This document shows positions 8,150 to 14,645 of a stretch of DNA of 29,076 nt, piece after piece. Position numbers and translations under genes: made by a program. Source of the stretch: a virus; the IMG/VR virus record IMGVR_UViG_3300021957_000210, positions 1-29,076 of that record; one strand, given 5' to 3'. The notes under the pieces are model-generated. The model saw nothing but the letters and a program-made list of their open reading frames with translations, made no database searches and was not told the origin of the DNA. How positions within the stretch are numbered: the stretch's first letter is position 1; each line of letters starts with the position of its first letter.

Positions 8150-8280
8150 ATCTTTACAATTTTAATATCTCCGTTAACGTAATGCTCTGCTTTTATTCCA
8201 GTCTTTAATTTAACAACCTTGTAAGGCTTTATATTGTGACTGATTAATCTTTGTTCGTAAAATAATTTTAATGCTCTCAT
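8146..8280 (-). CDS. Small basic hypothetical protein (44 aa)
   Basis: A short basic peptide (MRALKLFYEQRLISHN...) with alternating Lys and hydrophobic residues suggesting beta-strands, and no membrane segment. It starts with ATG at 8280 after the early leader AAAACAGAAACTATG and has a promoter candidate 22 bases upstream. The stop overlaps the next ATG (ATGA), coupling it to the zinc-ribbon gene. The function is unknown. Promoter, leader and coupling support that it is expressed. Confidence 0.65.
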   Translation of the reverse strand: MRALKLFYEQRLISHNIKPYKVVKLKTGIKAEHYVNGDIKIVKI

Positions 8281-8302
8281 AGTTTCTGTTTTAAATTGAA
8301 CT

Positions 8303-8334
8303 GCAATATATATATTAATTACCTTATAAACAAA
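8303..8334 (-). promoter_or_regulatory. Early-type promoter, copy 1
   Basis: On the minus strand TTTG (8334-8331) is followed after 20 bases by TATATTGC (8310-8303), close to the Bacteroidetes sigma-A pattern TTTG-N-TAnnTTTG. The upstream flank (about 8325-8345) matches the flank of the promoter at 13852-13882 in 26 of 29 positions. It drives the small operon 8280-8024. Confidence 0.6.
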
Positions 8335-8348
8335 ACTTTTAATAACTT

Positions 8349-9557
8349 TTATGAAATATAATAATTACCTCTGTTTGGATTTTGTAGCTGATACGATACT
8401 GCATAACGGATTGCATCAATTATATGATTCCAATTATCTTGTGGTGTTTTTGATTTCTTTTCTAACCAACTATAATTATTTAGTTCTTTAATCAAGTTGA
8501 TACTATTTTCTTCTACTATTAAATCATAGTCTTGTAGTAATGCTATTCCATAAGTAATAGATCCTTGACCTTTGATTGCCTTTACAATATTACAACCCTT
8601 TGCTTTTAATTCATATAGTAATCTTGGTTCAGCACTATCTCCTACTATTAAATCTGTTCCAGCGTGTTTTAAGTTCAGTTCAGATATTTGTGATGTGGTA
8701 AGACCTTTAAGATAAAAACATTCCTTTAGATAGATTATTTTATTATTTACATCTATGTTAGTTTCTACTAATGTATTCTCATCTGATGCAAATCCATAAT
8801 CTTGTCCATAGACTGAAACACCTACTCTTTTAAATTGTCCTACTTTCCAATTTGAGAATATAACACCTTCTGCTTTTTGTAACCAACCACCCAGCATTTG
8901 GTGCTTATACTTTTCTGGTCTACGTCTTTTAATGTTCTCTATCTGCTCTAAATAACTTTTTGATAGATTATCTATGTTATCTAAATAAGTGGTGTGTATG
9001 TACGTTGTATTGTCTTTGGTTACGTTGCTACCATCCATTACTCCCTTGTCCTCAAAGAATCTTGTATATATCCAATGTTCTTTTGTAACTGGGTTTAAAA
9101 TAAGTATTATTCTATTCTGTTTTTTAAGATTTCTAACTGATAAATCTATCTTGTCAAATATGTTTTCATTTGTGAGTTCTTCTGCTTCATCCATTACCCA
9201 AGTTGTAACGTTTGCTAAAGATTTCAAATTTGCAGATTGGTCGCCCGATGAGGTTCTAATTCCTTTAAAGATTATCTTGCTTCCCGATAGCTTATTTATA
9301 ATTTCATCTTTTGTTATATGAAAATGGTCTTGTATGTTTAAGGTTTCTATCTTGTCTAAAAACTCTGGTATAATAGAAATGTAAGCAGATGATAAAGTAA
9401 GCCTTGTAAATAATATTGTATGCCCAGCTTCAAAAGTAAGCATCATCAATAATGTATTTATCGAATATGATTTACTTGAACCTCTACCTCCAGTTACTAT
9501 AAAATACCTTGAATCGCTTTTTTGTAATGGTTTAAATTTACTATTAAGTTCTATCAT
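8349..9557 (-). CDS. terL: Terminase large subunit, PBSX type (402 aa)
   Basis: This is the ATP-driven DNA-packaging motor and nuclease. Residues 20-30 hold the Walker A motif VTGGRGSSKS, and TTWVMDEAEEL (118-128) is Walker B with Asp123 and catalytic Glu124. The C-terminal half has nuclease-fold features (GQDYGFASDENTLVE, LIVGDSAEPRL and DNWNHIIDAIRYAV) whose aspartates would hold metal ions. Length is normal for the PBSX-type family. It overlaps the end of the methyltransferase gene by 14 bases and belongs to an operon led by the small terminase. The portal gene does not follow it, which is unusual. Confidence 0.95.
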   Translation of the reverse strand: MIELNSKFKPLQKSDSRYFIVTGGRGSSKSYSINTLLMMLTFEAGHTILFTRLTLSSAYISIIPEFLDKIETLNIQDHFHITKDEIINKLSGSKIIFKGIRTSSGDQSANLKSLANVTTWVMDEAEELTNENIFDKIDLSVRNLKKQNRIILILNPVTKEHWIYTRFFEDKGVMDGSNVTKDNTTYIHTTYLDNIDNLSKSYLEQIENIKRRRPEKYKHQMLGGWLQKAEGVIFSNWKVGQFKRVGVSVYGQDYGFASDENTLVETNIDVNNKIIYLKECFYLKGLTTSQISELNLKHAGTDLIVGDSAEPRLLYELKAKGCNIVKAIKGQGSITYGIALLQDYDLIVEENSINLIKELNNYSWLEKKSKTPQDNWNHIIDAIRYAVSYQLQNPNRGNYYIS

Positions 9558-10197
9558 TTGCTTTTACAATATCCTCACATAGTTGTTGTGGTATTTTAGA
9601 TCTATTATAATTTCCTTTTAATCCTTGTGTTCCAGTTCTACTCCCTCTTGGTGCTATTTCGTGATGACAGTATTTATTTCCATTAAAACATTTTTCTCTT
9701 GGTTTCCATCCGTTAGTATTAAATAAAGGATTCCAAATATTATTACTCCAAATGTCAGTAGGCTTTGCTCTTGTATCTCCATACTTACAATACCATACAG
9801 TTGTTCTTGGTAAACCTTTAACAATATTTAACTTTCTTAATTTACCTCTTGGATTCTCCATAAACCAATTTAAATTAGGATTTAAAAGATTAAAGTAATT
9901 AATAATTTTTAAAGTTGATTTTACATATTCAACTCCTTTTAAAGCATTATCTGATTTTGGAGTATTATTTTTATTCCAATGTTTACCAATAGATGCAACA
10001 GAGAAGTAAGTACAAGGTGGAGATGCCCAAATGAAATCTGGAATAAAAGGAACTACACTTACATCAAATTTATTTATATCTACAACATAATTAATATTAT
10101 CAAATGGATTTATGTCAGATGAAAAAACATTATATCCTAAATCATCACATACATTACCAATCGATCTACTACCAGCAAAAAGTTCTAATACTTTCAA
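9544..10197 (-). CDS. DNA (cytosine-5) methyltransferase-like protein (217 aa)
   Basis: The SAM-binding motif I is VLELFAGSRSIG (residues 3-14), motif IV is SPPCTYFS with the catalytic Cys62, and motif VI is ENP (113-115). These identify the C5 methyltransferase fold. At 217 residues it is short, with a reduced target-recognition region. It may methylate phage DNA to evade restriction or to mark it for packaging. The gene is embedded between the small and large terminase genes with overlaps at both ends (ATGA at 10197-10194 and 14 bases with terL), so it is co-translated with them. Target sequence cannot be predicted. Confidence 0.8.
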   Translation of the reverse strand: MKVLELFAGSRSIGNVCDDLGYNVFSSDINPFDNINYVVDINKFDVSVVPFIPDFIWASPPCTYFSVASIGKHWNKNNTPKSDNALKGVEYVKSTLKIINYFNLLNPNLNWFMENPRGKLRKLNIVKGLPRTTVWYCKYGDTRAKPTDIWSNNIWNPLFNTNGWKPREKCFNGNKYCHHEIAPRGSRTGTQGLKGNYNRSKIPQQLCEDIVKANDRT

Positions 10198-10463
10198 TCT
10201 TTAAATTTAATTATATCTTTAAAGTTAATATTGAATCCATCAGATGAGGTTATGTCTACTGATTCTTTTGGCTTACCATATCTATAACCAAAATATAAAC
10301 TCATTGCTCTTGCATCTCCTTTAAATATTTGTTTGCCAAGTGTTTTAATTACCTCATCATTATCTATTAAGTTATCTAACTTTTCTATTAGCTTTAACTC
10401 ATCTGCTTTCTTTGGTCTACCAGCACCCTCTCTTGCACCTCCGTTATTTTTTCTTTTATCCAT
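10194..10463 (-). CDS. terS: Terminase small subunit candidate (89 aa)
   Basis: The N-terminus GGAREGAGRPKKADE (residues 8-22) is a basic Gly/Arg segment common to small phage DNA-binding proteins next to terminases. A helical part follows, then GDARAMSLYFGYRYGKP (residues 50-66), a block shared by small-terminase-like proteins. It is the first gene of the packaging operon, 29 bases from late motif C, and its stop overlaps the methyltransferase start. It would recognise the packaging site and recruit TerL. Identification rests on motif and position. Confidence 0.7.
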   Translation of the reverse strand: MDKRKNNGGAREGAGRPKKADELKLIEKLDNLIDNDEVIKTLGKQIFKGDARAMSLYFGYRYGKPKESVDITSSDGFNINFKDIIKFKD

Positions 10464-10491
10464 TTGAAATATTTTTGTTTAATCAATTACA

Positions 10492-10508
10492 TATATAACG
10501 TATTTAAT
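10492..10508 (-). promoter_or_regulatory. Late-operon motif, copy C
   Basis: The minus strand reads ATTAAATACGTTATATA, identical to copy A. It overlaps the last codons of the 38-residue gene and lies 29 bases before the terS ATG, the only copy with a real 5' leader to its gene. Confidence 0.6.
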
Positions 10509-10620
10509 CTATTTTTTTTCCTAACTTTAATTTAATTAGTTCTTTAAACAATTCTTTTCTTCTTTTACCTTTAGGCAAACTATCAATTAGCTGCTGCATC
10601 TTTTGTATTATCTTTTTCAT
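10504..10620 (-). CDS. Small basic hypothetical protein (38 aa)
   Basis: A 38-codon frame begins with ATG at 10620, one base beyond the stop of the 47-residue gene. The product is Lys-rich and helical (KKIIQKMQQLIDSLPKGKRR) with a Pro-Lys-Gly turn in the middle, which would suit a small nucleic-acid-binding helix pair. It ends the early block, and late motif C begins inside its last codons. No function is recognised. Tight spacing supports it being a gene. Confidence 0.5.
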   Translation of the reverse strand: MKKIIQKMQQLIDSLPKGKRRKELFKELIKLKLGKKID

Positions 10621-10621
10621 A

Positions 10622-10765
10622 TTAAAAGTCTAAAGTAAATGTTACTATAAATAATGATAGCTTTATAGTTGTATAGTTAAATTCTTCTGTTGGGTTTAAT
10701 ACTTCCCATCCTACCATAAATCTATTATGTGGATAATGTAATGCTATTTCTAATTCCCAGTCCAT
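10622..10765 (-). CDS. Small hypothetical protein (47 aa)
   Basis: The frame starts at ATG 10765, two bases after the stop of the DnaA-like gene, and encodes an acidic peptide with strands (MDWELEIALHYPHNRF, then GWEVLNPTEE and TTIKLSLFIVTFTLDF). The alternating hydrophobic end suggests beta structure rather than a membrane helix. Similar small proteins are, from memory, frequent in Bacteroidetes phages without known function. A perfect DnaA-box-like 9-mer lies within the gene. Confidence 0.6.
   Translation of the reverse strand: MDWELEIALHYPHNRFMVGWEVLNPTEEFNYTTIKLSLFIVTFTLDF
10728..10736 (-). promoter_or_regulatory. Sequence matching the DnaA box
   Basis: The minus strand reads TTATCCACA, a perfect match to the bacterial DnaA box, just downstream of a phage gene for a DnaA-domain-IV-like protein. 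It lies inside a coding region (codons for Leu-His-Tyr-Pro-His), so chance is possible. Confidence 0.3.
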
Positions 10766-10767
10766 AT

Positions 10768-11331
10768 CTATCTTGTTCCTCTTACATCTGCAACATTTGG
10801 AGAACCAACTATTACTTCTGCTTGTTCATTTCTTGCTTTCCATTTAAAACTCTTTAAGACCAAAGATGCTCTTTCATCGTATGATTCTTTTTGCTTTCTT
10901 GTAAGGCTTCTGTATTCTCTTTCGTTATTAGTTAACCCATCATCAGAAGATAGTAAGTATTTTAGTGATTCATTATGTGATACTAATTTATTATACTTTT
11001 CTTTTAATTCTGTGTATTGTTTAACTTTTTGGTATGGTGCATTTATTTGTTGTCCTAATATTTCAATTCTATAAATGTCGTGTAATCTTCTTAAATCTTT
11101 ATTTACCATTAGTTCTTCAAACATTTTTTTTGAATGTAAAACAGTTGCGTGATCTCTATTAACCATTTCTCCTATTTTCTTTAAAGACCAATGCGTTGTT
11201 TCAGTTGCTAATTTAAAATATAGTGTTCTAAACTTAACTATTTCTGCATCTCTTAATTTAACAGATATATCGTACCCAGCACATTTATCTACGTACTCTT
11301 TTATTCTTTGTAGTTCTATTTCGTGTTTCAT
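10768..11331 (-). CDS. DnaA-like DNA-binding protein (187 aa)
   Basis: Residues about 25-72 resemble domain IV of DnaA, the helix-turn-helix part that binds DnaA boxes. 'WSLKKIGEMVNRDHATVLHSKK' (split here as WSLKKIGEMV, 48-57, and NRDHATVLHSKK, 58-69) is the DnaA signature. The AAA+ ATPase domain of full DnaA is absent. The remainder is a charged helical tail of unknown role. It may bind the phage origin, recruit host replication proteins, or act as a regulator that competes with host DnaA. It is preceded one base away by the HNH gene's end region and followed by two tiny genes. Confidence 0.75.
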   Translation of the reverse strand: MKHEIELQRIKEYVDKCAGYDISVKLRDAEIVKFRTLYFKLATETTHWSLKKIGEMVNRDHATVLHSKKMFEELMVNKDLRRLHDIYRIEILGQQINAPYQKVKQYTELKEKYNKLVSHNESLKYLLSSDDGLTNNEREYRSLTRKQKESYDERASLVLKSFKWKARNEQAEVIVGSPNVADVRGTR

Positions 11332-11332
11332 A

Positions 11333-11836
11333 TTATAGTTTTTTTAATTCGTTTTGATATGCTTGTGATGCTTCTTTCTCATCTGTAAAGTATCCTATTT
11401 GTTTTCGTTTACCTTTTATTTGTATAGAGGCTACCCACTTTTTGTATGTATTACACCAAGAAACGCCAATGTATTTACTGCTTCCATTTTTACGGTCTTT
11501 AGACGTATTCTCTCTGTTCGTAATCAACTGAAGATTGTAAAGTTTATTATTTAATTTATTATTATCTATATGGTCAACTACTATTTTATTTCCACAAGGT
11601 TTATGATTTAAAAAAGCAATAGCCATTAATTGGCTTACAAGAGGTGTATGTGATTTTTTATTCTTCCTAAAATATAGTCGATAATATCCTCTACCACCAA
11701 TCATTTGTTTTATTATTCTTTCTTCCCCATAGTTTAAACTTTTAACGTTTCCCAAGTTACTTACTTGGTAACTTTCAAACTCTTTGATATCTTTCCATAC
11801 TTCTATTCCTAATCTACTTAATAGTTTTGCATTCAT
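11333..11836 (-). CDS. Homing-type HNH endonuclease with NUMOD4 and AP2 domains (167 aa)
   Basis: Three modules are visible: NUMOD4-like (EVWKDIKEFESYQVSNLG, residues 12-29), an HNH core (VVDHIDNNKLNNKLYNLQLI, about 86-105), and a C-terminal AP2-like DNA-binding domain (KYIGVSWCNTYKKWVA, 121-136, then GYFTDEKEASQAYQ). This is the standard plan of free-standing phage homing endonucleases, selfish genes that cut relatives lacking them. It sits between a methyltransferase and the DnaA-like gene with two and one bases of spacing, so its insertion did not obviously break either. No intron boundary was seen. Confidence 0.9.
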   Translation of the reverse strand: MNAKLLSRLGIEVWKDIKEFESYQVSNLGNVKSLNYGEERIIKQMIGGRGYYRLYFRKNKKSHTPLVSQLMAIAFLNHKPCGNKIVVDHIDNNKLNNKLYNLQLITNRENTSKDRKNGSSKYIGVSWCNTYKKWVASIQIKGKRKQIGYFTDEKEASQAYQNELKKL

Positions 11837-11838
11837 AT

Positions 11839-12492
11839 TTAAAATAATTCAGTTTGTTTAATATTTGATTTTTTTACAATACCTAATACAGTTTCTAATA
11901 TAGTTCTACCAGCTTCATAATCTACAAGGTTTCTTGCTATTTTATCTGTTCTTTGTTTTCCTTTATATTTAGTAAAATCGTATTGATGAAATTCACTCCA
12001 ATTTGCAACCTCGTTTTTACCTTCCATTATACTTGCTTTTCTTTCATTTAGATTATTAGGTAAATTAAAGTTTGTCCAATATAAATGCCTACCTTTTTTT
12101 TGTGCTGATATTAATGGTTCATAATAAGGTATAACATTCTCTACTATATATTTCCCTTTAAACCATTTATCTAAAAAAATAATTTCTTGATATAATTTCA
12201 TATTTGGGTAAGTTGGTACTGTTGTATTTCTTCTTGCAAACCTTGCTCTACTATGTGTTGGACAAGGTGGACTTGACCATATAAAATCAAACTCCTTGTA
12301 ATGGTCTAATAAGTATTGGTGTGCATCTGAAACTATTACTGTATCATTAGGGAAACGTTCTTGGTATAGTTTAGCAAGTTCTTCATCCCATTCAATAGCA
12401 GTTACTTCTATTTCAATACCAGCTTCTTTTGCTACTTCGTTCCACTTGTATCGGTTACCACCTAAACAAGCATATAAGTTTAGTATTTTCAT
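11839..12492 (-). CDS. DNA (cytosine-5) methyltransferase (217 aa)
   Basis: The start at 12492 is preferred over the longer frame from 12522 because it overlaps the exonuclease stop as ATGA and follows the leader AACAGAATG. Motif I (ILNLYACLGGNRY) binds SAM, motif IV (SSPPCPTHS) carries catalytic Cys77, motif VI is ENV (118-120), and a late segment (KIARNLVDYEAGRTILETVLG, split by function at residues about 186-206) fits the closing helix of the fold. It differs clearly from the second C5-like enzyme at 9544-10197. Role is probably protection from host restriction. Confidence 0.85.
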   Translation of the reverse strand: MKILNLYACLGGNRYKWNEVAKEAGIEIEVTAIEWDEELAKLYQERFPNDTVIVSDAHQYLLDHYKEFDFIWSSPPCPTHSRARFARRNTTVPTYPNMKLYQEIIFLDKWFKGKYIVENVIPYYEPLISAQKKGRHLYWTNFNLPNNLNERKASIMEGKNEVANWSEFHQYDFTKYKGKQRTDKIARNLVDYEAGRTILETVLGIVKKSNIKQTELF

Positions 12493-13202
12493 TCTGTTCT
12501 TAATTTTAATAAGTGATAGCATTCAGCATATTTTTGTCTTGCTTTGCCTTTGTATTCTTGTTTAAATAATTCGTATAGTTTTCTTGTGTATTGATATTTT
12601 GTTGTGCAGTCTGCAAAATACTTTTGTGCAAACTTAACACCTTTGCCTTTAAAGTAGTTTACATTGTCAGCAGTATCCCCTACAATACATTGCTCATAGA
12701 AATTATACATAGCCTCATCTTCTGATATATCTAAAACAACTTGGTGCTTATAATGGTAATTGTAAATCAAAGCTGGGAATTGTTTATAGTCTTTATCTAT
12801 TGATACAATCATTACCTCATCCCTACCAATATCTTCACTAATTTGTTTCCAGTACCTTGCAACCATATCATCTGTTTCTACACCATAACCAAATATAGAA
12901 TCGTATTGGTCTTTTACAAATTGGTGCATCTCGTGAAGTAATGGAGGAAGTTCTTGTTTCTTTCTATTGGCTTTGTAAACTGGTGTTATTAGTTTTCTAA
13001 AGTTTCCTTTACTTCCACTAAATGTTAATACTTTATCTATGGTATATTTTTCTTCCAAGTCATTTACAATCTTCATAAACTGTTGGTCAAACTTTGCCCT
13101 TGCATCTTCTATATCTGTATAATATTTTTCATCTTCGGGATGCTCTCGTTTTTTATAACAAGAGGCAAATATTAAACTGTCTGCATCTACTAATAATATC
13201 AT
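12489..13202 (-). CDS. FEN-like 5'-3' exonuclease (237 aa)
   Basis: The protein has the acidic metal-binding pattern of the flap endonuclease / 5' exonuclease family: Asp6 in ILLVDADSL, the trio in YGVETDDMVA (Glu109, Asp111, Asp112), IVSIDKDYKQ (Asp136, Asp138) and CIVGDTADNV (Asp176, Asp179). The last block precedes the helix-hairpin-helix start GKGVKFA. It would remove RNA primers or flaps during phage replication, or degrade host DNA. Length is usual for the phage subfamily. Its ATG follows ATAAACAGAATTATG and a stem-loop lies directly upstream. It overlaps the methyltransferase start. Confidence 0.85.
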   Translation of the reverse strand: MILLVDADSLIFASCYKKREHPEDEKYYTDIEDARAKFDQQFMKIVNDLEEKYTIDKVLTFSGSKGNFRKLITPVYKANRKKQELPPLLHEMHQFVKDQYDSIFGYGVETDDMVARYWKQISEDIGRDEVMIVSIDKDYKQFPALIYNYHYKHQVVLDISEDEAMYNFYEQCIVGDTADNVNYFKGKGVKFAQKYFADCTTKYQYTRKLYELFKQEYKGKARQKYAECYHLLKLRTE

Positions 13203-13216
13203 AATTCTGTTTATTT

Positions 13217-13293
13217 AAAAAAGGTAGGTAGCCTCCGATTATAACCATTACAACGACCAAATTTTAATTGTTAGTGGATAACTCCTACCTTTT
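13217..13293 (-). terminator. Long-loop hairpin, probable terminator or structured RNA
   Basis: A perfect 10-bp stem (AAAAGGTAGG at 13293-13284 with CCTACCTTTT at 13228-13219) is followed by T on the minus strand, as in an intrinsic terminator, but the loop is 55 bases. Inside it are a small hairpin (GTTA-TCCAC-TAAC) and a second one (TTGTAA-TGG-TTATAA), plus TTATCCACT, one base off a DnaA box. It separates the 49-residue gene from the exonuclease gene. It does not fold as a tRNA. Confidence 0.6.
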
Positions 13294-13296
13294 GCT

Positions 13297-13446
13297 TTAC
13301 TGCTTTACTGTTAACTTTAAGAAGTTACGTTCTGCTGATGCTTTTACTTGGTATGTAATAGTTACATCAGTTATATTATCATCTTGTTCTGTATAATGCT
13401 CTATTTGTTTTTTAAGACCATCCCAAATTGCTTGACTAACTTTCAT
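13297..13446 (-). CDS. Small hypothetical protein (49 aa)
   Basis: A longer frame from 13482 exists, but the internal ATG at 13446 is preferred: it overlaps the stop of the 77-residue gene by 11 bases, and the extra N-terminus (YFGFYLKKKKK) is only the other-frame reading of that gene's Glu-rich tail. The product (MKVSQAIWDGLKKQIEHYTE) is a short helix then strands (TDVTITYQVKAS, FLKLTVK). No known domain. It belongs to the small early operon from 13824. Confidence 0.55.
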   Translation of the reverse strand: MKVSQAIWDGLKKQIEHYTEQDDNITDVTITYQVKASAERNFLKLTVKQ

Positions 13447-13669
13447 CTTCTTCTTCTTCTTCAAATAAAAACCAAAATACATCTAAATTAAATTCCCCTT
13501 TACAAAGTTCAAAATAAATTGACATTGCGTGTTCTAAAGTTATTTTGCTCCAAGAAAATGTTCCAACTAATACACCATATATTGGTGTCCAAGTTGCTGG
13601 TAATTCAACTTGCTTTAATAAAATAGCATCTTGATCCTCTAATGATAATCTTTCAAATAATGTTTTCAT
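13436..13669 (-). CDS. Small acidic hypothetical protein (77 aa)
   Basis: The product has a hydrophobic, Trp- and Phe-rich middle (VELPATWTPIYGVLVGTFSW) and ends in a strongly acidic tail (FLFEEEEEDES). Small acidic early phage proteins can mimic DNA or bind host enzymes, but nothing specific shows that here. Its ATG at 13669 carries the early leader AAAAACAGAAACAATG. It is the second gene of a three-gene operon under promoter 13852-13882. Confidence 0.6.
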   Translation of the reverse strand: MKTLFERLSLEDQDAILLKQVELPATWTPIYGVLVGTFSWSKITLEHAMSIYFELCKGEFNLDVFWFLFEEEEEDES

Positions 13670-13680
13670 TGTTTCTGTTT

Positions 13681-13824
13681 TTATTTAGTTAATATTTTAT
13701 TTAAAATTACACTTGCTTGTTTATCGTTATTAGAGTTAGTATATACAAAATCTACTAATCTTGATTGTGAATAACCATTATTCCATTTGTTTTGTGCTTC
13801 TAAAAATAATTTTTGTAATTTCAT
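13681..13824 (-). CDS. Small hypothetical protein (47 aa)
   Basis: The frame starts with ATG at 13824 under the leader AAAAACAGAAACAAATG and a promoter about 28 bases upstream. The peptide is helical and mildly basic (MKLQKLFLEAQNKWNNGYSQ) with no Cys, membrane segment or recognised motif. It heads a small early operon of three tiny genes that ends at the hairpin 13217-13293. Function unknown. Confidence 0.6.
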   Translation of the reverse strand: MKLQKLFLEAQNKWNNGYSQSRLVDFVYTNSNNDKQASVILNKILTK

Positions 13825-13851
13825 TTGTTTCTGTTTTTAAATTAATATACT

Positions 13852-13882
13852 GCAATCTACAACATATGGACTTATAAACAAA
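13852..13882 (-). promoter_or_regulatory. Early-type promoter, copy 2
   Basis: On the minus strand TTTG (13882-13879) precedes TAGATTGC (13859-13852) by 19 bases, then the AACAGAAACAAATG leader. Its flank at about 13872-13900 matches the flank of the 8303-8334 promoter in 26 of 29 positions, so the two are copies of one regulatory sequence. The upstream part overlaps the end of the nuclease-like gene. Confidence 0.6.
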
Positions 13883-13886
13883 ATAT

Positions 13887-14306
13887 TTAATAACCTTTAT
13901 TTAAATTAATTCTTAAAGAATCCTTTTCATCAATCAAATAAACATCTTTCAGCAATTTTTTTTTAGTCCACATTGTAGTATCGGGACAATATTTTTTTAC
14001 TGCTGGTGGCATCTCTAAAGTATTTAAGTAAAATAAAAAGTTACCCTTTGCATCATTAACAAGATAGATCTTAATAACATCTTTATCTAAAGACATAAGA
14101 GCATCGTATTTATCTTTCTCCAGCATCTTGGTTTCATAGTGCTTCTTTCTGAATTTCATTTCAATTACACAATCATAACCTTTTTGTGTTTTACCTTTTG
14201 CATCCCACCTTTCAGAACCTTCTCCAGTCCATTCTAAATCCCATCCCTCAAAGTTTAAAAGCAGCACCATTGCTTTTTCTAATTGATGTACTTTATTTAT
14301 ACCCAT
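13887..14306 (-). CDS. PD-(D/E)XK-like putative nuclease (139 aa)
   Basis: The sequence RWDAKGKTQKGYDCVIEMKF (residues 33-52) gives Asp35 or Asp45, Glu49 and Lys51 in the D-x-E-x-K arrangement of the PD-(D/E)XK nuclease fold, with a preceding helix (KVHQLEKAMVLLLNF) and following helix (TKMLEKDKYDALMSL) and strand (VIKIYLVND). Its pattern matches the protein at 14905-15330 closely enough to be a paralogue or shared-fold relative. A resolvase or recombination nuclease role is plausible. The ATG overlaps the end of the upstream 70-residue gene. Activity is untested inference. Confidence 0.55.
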   Translation of the reverse strand: MGINKVHQLEKAMVLLLNFEGWDLEWTGEGSERWDAKGKTQKGYDCVIEMKFRKKHYETKMLEKDKYDALMSLDKDVIKIYLVNDAKGNFLFYLNTLEMPPAVKKYCPDTTMWTKKKLLKDVYLIDEKDSLRINLNKGY

Positions 14307-14505
14307 TATCCCATATTACGTTCAAATCTTTTATCCATTGCTTTATTGTTTTTGGACTGCAAGTACAAGGTTTGTAGTATTTATGTTTGTAATAGTCTGC
14401 GTGTAACTTGCAAACCAGTTCAAACTCTTGTGCAGATAAGTGTTGCTTTGTACCCATTCTAAAGTTCTCCCATTTTGCATAGTCAAGTTTTTCAAATTTT
14501 ACCAT
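14293..14505 (-). CDS. Small Cys-containing hypothetical protein (70 aa)
   Basis: A basic, Tyr- and Lys-rich protein: an opening (FEKLDYAKWENFRMG), a helix (SAQEFELVCKLHADYYKHKY), then KPCTCSPKTIKQWIKDLN, where a CTC pair precedes a helix typical of short DNA-binding folds. I recall relatives in Bacteroidetes phages without assigned function. It overlaps the 48-residue gene by seven bases and the nuclease-like gene by 14, so the group is translationally coupled. It may be a helix-turn-helix or zinc-binding partner of the nuclease. Confidence 0.6.
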   Translation of the reverse strand: MVKFEKLDYAKWENFRMGTKQHLSAQEFELVCKLHADYYKHKYYKPCTCSPKTIKQWIKDLNVIWDNGYK

Positions 14506-14645
14506 CTTTTAATTTGTATTTCGTTTAGTTTCTTTCTTCTCTTTCCACAGTTACATTCAGTCCCTCTGTACTTATGCCAAGAATCTACAAGGTATTTAAT
14601 ACCAGTATATTTTGTGATGTAATAAATAATATCTCCTAACTTCAT
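14499..14645 (-). CDS. Small basic Cys-motif protein (48 aa)
   Basis: The frame starts at ATG 14645, overlapping the stop of the membrane protein gene as ATGA, and ends seven bases inside the 70-residue gene. It has a hydrophobic start (MKLGDIIYYITKYTGIKYLV) and a basic C-terminus with CNCGKRRKK (residues 33-41), a likely half metal site. This looks like a recurrent small protein of Bacteroidetes phages. Function is unknown. Coupling at both ends supports it strongly. Confidence 0.65.
   Translation of the reverse strand: MKLGDIIYYITKYTGIKYLVDSWHKYRGTECNCGKRRKKLNEIQIKRW

Noticed and set aside
11839-12522. Longer methyltransferase start at 12522
   Set aside because: The ATG at 12492 overlaps the exonuclease stop as ATGA, has the early leader, and begins right at motif I. 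The extra ten residues are the exonuclease C-terminus in another frame.
13217-13293. tRNA-like structure with GGTAGG/CCTACC acceptor-like ends
   Set aside because: No D-arm, anticodon arm or GGTTCRA T-loop is present. The stem followed by T fits a long-loop terminator or other structured RNA better.
13297-13482. Longer 61-codon start at 13482
   Set aside because: Its first 12 residues only mirror the Glu-rich tail of the overlapping gene. The ATG at 13446 gives the normal short overlap.
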